This document shows positions 21,720 through 26,182 of a DNA stretch of 26,182 nucleotides, in pieces; position 1 is the stretch's first letter, and the number at the start of each line of letters is the position of its first letter. Location of the stretch: the NCBI GenBank assembly GCA_002224055.1, contig AZLU01000070.1, forward strand, positions 1-26,182, given 5' to 3'. Under the pieces are notes generated by a model that saw only the letters and a program-made list of their open reading frames with translations, ran no database searches and had not been told where the DNA came from. Position numbers and translations under genes: made by a program. This DNA is from Pezizomycotina sp. ARF18. Taxonomy: Eukaryota > Ascomycota.

Positions 21720-22091
21720 ATGCCATCATTGAGAAAGATCGAAAAAATGTGCCCTTGGGCTGCTGATGTTGTCCGTGATTGTCAGGCAAAGAGCTCTCTT
21801 CGGGGCAGGAGAAACTACACCATAACCGGTAAGTTCGGGGAACAAAAGGTAAAGCGTACAAAAACGTGCCGGGACGTTTTCTCCGAGGAGATGCCCTAAT
21901 CCAACTGTGTAAAATAAATGTTAGGTATGCGTACAGAAACCAACATTTGTTCGAGTTTTTTTTGTTCGGCCGCAGCGGAAAAAAACAAGTATCTGCCGCG
22001 CCGGAAGATTCTTTGTTTGCTTTCTCCGACACATCCGAAGGTAATGGGATGTGACACCTCCTGTCATATGGGCCCTGTCTATAGCCCTTGA
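21720..22091 (+). CDS. Possible two-exon small Cys-containing protein (speculative)
   Basis: ATG at 21720 opens MPSLRKIEKMCPWAADVVRD and continues to RRNYTIT. A near-perfect intron follows at 21829-21924: GTAAGT donor, CTAAT branch site about 27 bases before the end, TTAG acceptor. Splicing keeps the frame open to TGA 22089-22091, giving about 91 residues with several Cys in the second exon. The segment RRNYTITGKFGEQ vaguely recalls helix 2 of the local Myb-like domains, but there is no convincing helix 1 or 3. It could be a diverged family relic or chance. I do not recognise the protein. The main support is the splice signals. Confidence 0.22.
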
Positions 22092-22715
22092 CGCTTACGT
22101 TATGGGGGTGCTCGAGCGATAAAAGTGGTGTAGGGCACATGGACTTCGACCATGGCCCAGACCGTTCGCAAAAATGCGCATGGGATGTCACAACATGGCG
22201 TACAGATTAATAAATAAAAAGGCATCTCGGGCTCCCCGACGAAAGTAACTTGGCTCAGCAAACGAGTCGCAATTCGAATTGAATTTTTGAAATGATATAA
22301 GATTCTATGGATATTTGTCCACACTTGACGTACCCAACTAGCTCGGAACTTCTCGCCGAAAGGAATAGGAAAGCAATCTGTAAATATCCAGATACCTATA
22401 TTGAGAGCTCAATGTTAGCTACTGTATGCCCAGAAACACGCGTTACACAAACAAGAATGAGGGTTATCCTACTTGTCTCAGAATAGGTTCTGGATACTGT
22501 CATGTGTTGGATATGTTATACATACAATTGAATTTCCCTTCAATTAGCCTTGTTGGATTGGAACCGTTCCCCCTATCATTAAGCTTAAGATATACCATTC
22601 TTGCTTATTCTTCTTACCTTGGACCGTGAGTCTTTTTCCTGGGGAGATTTATGGGGTAGCCGAAGAGGATTGCCTAGGAGAGTCGGTACTGAGCCGCAAG
22701 CACGACATAGTGCGG

Positions 22716-22733
22716 GGGTTTCCCGGGAAACCC
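22716..22733. repeat. Perfect 18-bp palindrome
   Basis: GGGTTTCCCGGGAAACCC equals its own reverse complement. It sits in a locally G+C-rich patch between I and J, with no gene assigned next to it. It may be a binding site for a dimeric protein or a chance hairpin. Confidence 0.6.
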
Positions 22734-23031
22734 GGGTCGTTTTCCATCAATTCCTTAACTTTGATTCGGCACCGTTAAGCAACGGTTCTTTTCGCAACAT
22801 TGACGCAGATTGGAACCTGATTAATCAGTATGCTTGAAAGAGGTTCATTGGAACACGGTTAACCTCGAGAAGCTTCGACCTTAAAAAGTTCGTTATTACT
22901 CCCCGGAGATCCCTTCCCTCTTTCAATCATCTTCAATGCGGAACTTTGATTCCCTTGCGAACGAAACACCAGACACGCTTCGATAACAAGAAAAGAAGAG
23001 GGTGAGGTCAACATCCTTCAGAACACGAGCA

Positions 23032-23588
23032 ATGAATGCCAGTATCAGTACTCCGAAGAAGAACGATGCCCCGAGTAAGGACGTGCTCGCGAAGAATGCG
23101 CAATTCCTCGCCTGTTGTTTCCAGTGCATAAAGGGGACGGCAAATGTAGGTCTCAACGCCTCTATATATATAAAAATATATGTTCTCTCCTGAATTCTAC
23201 GTTCTGCTTGACACTCCGTGCGGAACTCTCGACGCTAATAGAAAGCGGTCTGTAGGTAGATTTCGACATGCTTGCTGAGATGATGGGTCTCAAGAACGCC
23301 AAAGTTGCCGCGACCCGCCTATCTCAGATTCGAAAGCAGATGGATGTCGCGACAGGATCATCGGCATCCTCGGCGAAGATCAAGAGCATCAATAGCGGCA
23401 ATCCTGCGGACAAAGTCGTCAAAATCAGGAATTCTGCGAAGAGCGCTAGCGCTAGCCCAACCAAGAGTCGCAAGGGAAACCTGAAGAAGGCTAGCCCTGA
23501 CATGGAGGTGGCGAACGAATTTCTCGAAGAGTCAAGCATGGGATACCCACCCCAGTGGTTCCCGACGATGATAGGAACGCAACGATGA
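23032..23588 (+). CDS. Gene J: intact two-exon Myb-like domain protein
   Basis: Exon 1 (23032-23145) encodes 38 residues, MNASISTPKKNDAPSKDVLA then KNAQFLACCFQCIKGTAN. The intron 23146-23255 has GTAGGT, a CTAAT branch site and GTAG. Exon 2 (23256-23588) encodes VDFDMLAEMMGLKNAKVAAT and RLSQIRKQMDVA, completing the domain, then a Ser/Lys-rich basic tail (KVVKIRNSAKSASASPTKSR, KGNLKKASPD). It ends MGYPPQWFPTMIGTQR with TGA at 23586-23588. The 148-residue product has no frame break, the only member for which this is true. The intron position (directly before VDF) matches G, H, K and domain 2 of I. The tail lacks a clear AT-hook but is strongly basic. Nuclear DNA-binding or linker-histone-like role is inferred from domain and charge, not shown. 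Confidence 0.82.
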
Positions 23589-24531
23589 TATGAGGGGAAC
23601 CTGAAAGGCAAAACAAGAGGAATATAGACAAGGAAAAACAAATCATTAATTAAACCGCCTTTATTTCGAGATTATTTGTTTTATTATGATTTCTTTGCGA
23701 TGGGAATCTGTGGCGTTCGTCATTGAATTTTTCTGATCTTCGAGATAGATTTGCTTTGTTTCTCTCTTATCGTCCCTGATGAATTCAGGGATATAATTTG
23801 GATCACCAGTGTGCAATTGAAAATACTCCTCCGGAAGGTTTGGTCGAGACTATTTCCTTTTCTTTTTCTTTTCCTTCCTCTTTCTCGTTTTTTCCTTTCG
23901 ATTTCTTCTCGCCAAAAAAGGGCTCTTTGTGCGGCACAAGCAATTAGTCTTCTTTGAAAGCTTCCTGTACTTACGCTTGCAAATGTTCGGACGAGTTCAT
24001 GGACCCGATTGGTTGCGCTGATATTCTTCCCTGGTAGCGAAATTTAATAACCTGTAGTAGTTTCATTGTTAGGAATAAGACATAATAGCATATTTTTCGC
24101 TGTTGAGGTAGAACAAAAGATGACAAATTTGGGGGTTGTTGCATTCAAAATTGGTGATTTCTTCATTTGTCTCCTTTGTCCAAAATGATAAAAGGGGGTC
24201 TTTGTTAGAAAGTGCTCATTGACCTACGAAGCCGTAGCATTATAGTTCAAAACGACGCTCGAGTGGGTAAGGACAGGTCAATTTTTTGTTCTGGAAGATT
24301 GTGAAGAACAACAGAGCTAAGTTGGTATCAATATAAGAAAAGATATCCACGTACCAAATTGCTTCCTACCAGCGTCCCACGACGTCACGTTCGTTTCGGA
24401 ATCTTACCAAAAAAAGTATCGTTGTTAGCCCTTAGATTTGCAAAACAAAATATTCAATTCTTGAGAAGGGAGCAAATATTCCTTGCGAAGTGAATCCACA
24501 GGCAACAGGCACACGAAATCTTGCCTTCGCT
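23589..24531. other. Spacer between J and K
   Basis: No gene is recognised. A pyrimidine-rich stretch follows J around 23855-23915. The reverse-strand frame at 24432-24719 is antisense to exon 1 of gene K. Confidence 0.5.
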
Positions 24532-25487
24532 ATGCTCTCAACCTCAATTGTAGTAGCAGAGGAAGCTCCCCTACCTCCGTCACGAGGTTCGCCGATGAAG
24601 AGGAACACTTCCAATTCCTGATCGCATGTATTAGGCATTCGACTATGGCAAGGTAGAGAGAATGTTGCGTATAAAAATGCAATTTTATTTTCCCCTGTTT
24701 GCTGAGGCGAGCTAATCAAATTCTCTCGTTAACTCGTGCAGATCGATTTTTTGGCGGTAGCTAGAGAGCTTCGCATCGTCAGCAGGGAAGCAGCGTAAGT
24801 ATTCCATATAACAAATACTATCAGTTTTTACTCTAGAGGGTAGATATCCTAGGGCTCTAACAGTTTTGATTATTACTTACTAGTCAGAAACGCTACCACC
24901 GAATGATGCAAAAGAATGGAATATTGACGACACAAGGCGGCGGAACGAGATTTTTCGGTCCAGAAACGGAAGCAGCCAAAAAGAGACGCCTTCAGAAGCT
25001 ACTTACACGCAATGTTCTTCTTCGTATTCCGCCGGTGTGGGATTAGCAAGGCCTCGCTACCATCTCAAGCCAACGTCCACCGCTCGCCGTCGAAGCTTCA
25101 TTCGAAAACGCGGGTTGACGAAGAGGAAATCTGATACGCCTGCGAAGGTGCCGTGCAAGAGAGGAAGACCAGCAAAGCAGAAGCCGAGGAGATGGCATGA
25201 AGGAAAGTTTGAAGGAAAGTTTGAAGGAGGCCAACTTACTTCCATGAACCTGTGCCTCAACTTCGGTAGGCTTAATGATTCTAAAGGAGGAGGACGATGA
25301 TGAGGAGGAAAGAAATCTATATATGAAGGAGACGGATATAAAGAAAAAGCCTGTAGATCCGTGTCAACAGCATTTTAAAGTTTTCAGTATTTTCCAGGGA
25401 TATATAGAATGTGATTTCGAGGGAGGGGTGGTTAGGGAAATTAAGCAAAGAAAACTACGAAGCAAGAAAAAAATAAAATTAAAATAA
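24532..25487 (+). CDS. Gene K: three-exon Myb-like domain protein with AT-hook (frame-broken)
   Basis: Exon 1 (24532-24652) begins MLSTSIVVAEEAPLPP. One missing C at 24577-24578 gives TRFADEEEHFQFLIACIRHS and TMA. Intron 1 (24653-24741) has GTAGAG, CTAAT and GCAG. Exon 2 (24742-24794) encodes IDFLAVARELRIVSREAA. Intron 2 (24795-24883) has GTAAGT, CTAAC and CTAG. Exon 3 gives QKRYHRMMQKNGI, helix 3. The F-L-x-x-C-I-(R)-x-S...(V/I)DF-x-x-VA...AA-x-KRY-x-R-(L/M)M pattern is what I know from the common fungal Myb-like family, so this member best identifies the group. The tail breaks frame around 25000-25140. It carries the AT-hook KRGRPAKQKPRRW, an imperfect repeat EGKFEGKFEGG, and an acidic EEDDDEEE segment starting at 25275. 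Its last open frame runs to 25487, beside a pentanucleotide repeat, so the true 3' end is uncertain. Confidence 0.7.
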
Positions 25488-25632
25488 AATAAAATAAAAT
25501 AAAATAAAATAAAATAAAATAAAATAAATAAAATAAAATAAATAAAATAAAATAAATAAAATAAAATAAAATAAAATAAATAAAATAAAAAAAATAAAAT
25601 AAAATAAAAATAAATAAAATGAAATAAAAAAA
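25472..25632. repeat. (TAAAA)n pentanucleotide microsatellite
   Basis: About 160 bases of AAAAT units with occasional AAAT units. It makes long false Phe/Leu/Ile/Tyr frames on the minus strand. Confidence 0.95.
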
Positions 25633-26182
25633 GTAGAGGAGAAGGACGACGATGAAGGGCCCATCTCCGCCTCGTTCATATATTATTTGAATCCCTTTTA
25701 TAACCTGTATATTTAACCGCACCAGGGAGTAAGCGTCAGATTCCCGTTTGTTCTATTATTATATTCTTTTCCAAGTAACTGAATCGATAAAATCGTTTTA
25801 AATATTACTAAGTAGTTCATCTTTTGGTTTCGAATGGTCATTTGAGCAGACAACCCTATAATTGAATTTGTGTCATCTTCCATCATTGCTCAGCAAATCG
25901 GACGTCGTTATCTTCAACTGCACGCTCCTAATAAAAACGAATTTGAACCATAAATGGTTTCATAGGGGCCCTCTCGTGATTCAATTGGTTTTCTAATTGT
26001 TAGAAACTTAGCATACTAAGAATGGTATCACTGCTTTTTTTTCTTTCTTTTTTTGTTTTTTCAAAAAGTAGTACTAGTATAATGCTTGATACAATTTTAG
26101 CGCAGAGAAGTTTTCGATGACTTTCTAAGACCAATCAGCAAATACGAAGGCTTTTTTGTAGCGTATGTCGGGGTATGAACTT
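25633..26182. other. Right-edge spacer
   Basis: No gene is recognised. It is A+T-rich with a T-run near 26034-26060. Confidence 0.5.

Larger units (their letters stand above)
20689..23031. other. Spacer between I and J
   Basis: No family member is recognised. It contains an A-run (20834-20855), a speculative two-exon gene (21720-22091, listed separately) and a perfect 18-bp palindrome (22716-22733). Other frames on the minus strand (20818-21159, 21241-21486, 21703-22191) show no start context, introns or family motif. Confidence 0.45.

Noticed and set aside
21703-22191. 162-codon minus-strand frame
   Set aside because: No start context, no introns and Cys/Pro/Ser mixture without motif. The opposite strand has better splice signals.
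22735-22810. Faint resemblance to an 18S rRNA segment (CAATTCCTTAACTTTGATTC)
   Set aside because: Only a short stretch matches, from memory. The flanks do not follow rRNA, so I do not call an rRNA fragment.
25441-25722. Hydrophobic minus-strand frames that look like membrane proteins
   Set aside because: They are translations of the (TAAAA)n microsatellite.

Overview
The window looks like nuclear DNA of a filamentous ascomycete (Pezizomycotina). The genes are short and carry one or two introns of about 80-130 nt, with GT donors, CTAAY branch sites and AG acceptors. They are separated by 0.9-3.5 kb of A+T-rich, homopolymer-rich DNA. I cannot name the species. I found no housekeeping gene, transposase, rRNA, tRNA or CRISPR array.

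Nearly everything I can read as protein belongs to one theme: eleven paralogous or distantly related small proteins, here called A-K. Each has one N-terminal Myb/SANT-like helical domain of about 50 residues (two in gene I). A low-complexity basic/acidic tail follows, and several tails carry AT-hook cores (GRP), K/R-rich stretches, psi-K-x-E motifs and acidic ends. Layout: A (207-1010, -), B (2604-3330, -), C (4535-5586, -), D (6918-7694, -), E (11151-12126, +), F (13324-13976, -), G (16376-16926, +), H (17947-18557, +), I (19432-20688, +), J (23032-23588, +), K (24532-about 25487, +). The left half (A-F) holds a W-start subfamily with no intron or with introns in varied places. The right half (G-K) mostly shares one intron just before a (V/I)(D/Q)(Y/F/W) motif. 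It resembles the fungal 'Myb-like DNA-binding' family that I associate with the Pfam name Myb_DNA-bind_8; that name is from memory and was not searched.

Most of these genes do not read through in one frame. Domain homology continues across the breaks, and almost every break is explained by exactly one missing base, usually in a short homopolymer (CCC, AAAA, GGGG). Gene J and the long last coding exon of gene I are clean. This looks more like base-calling deletions in the assembly than random decay, but birth-and-death pseudogenization remains possible. CDS spans below therefore run from the first recognisable start to the last recognisable tail codon and note the breaks.

Taken together, the window is a dispersed-tandem array of candidate chromatin or DNA-binding proteins: conserved DNA-binding head, fast-changing charged tail, and no other gene type between them. 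Their targets cannot be read from sequence.
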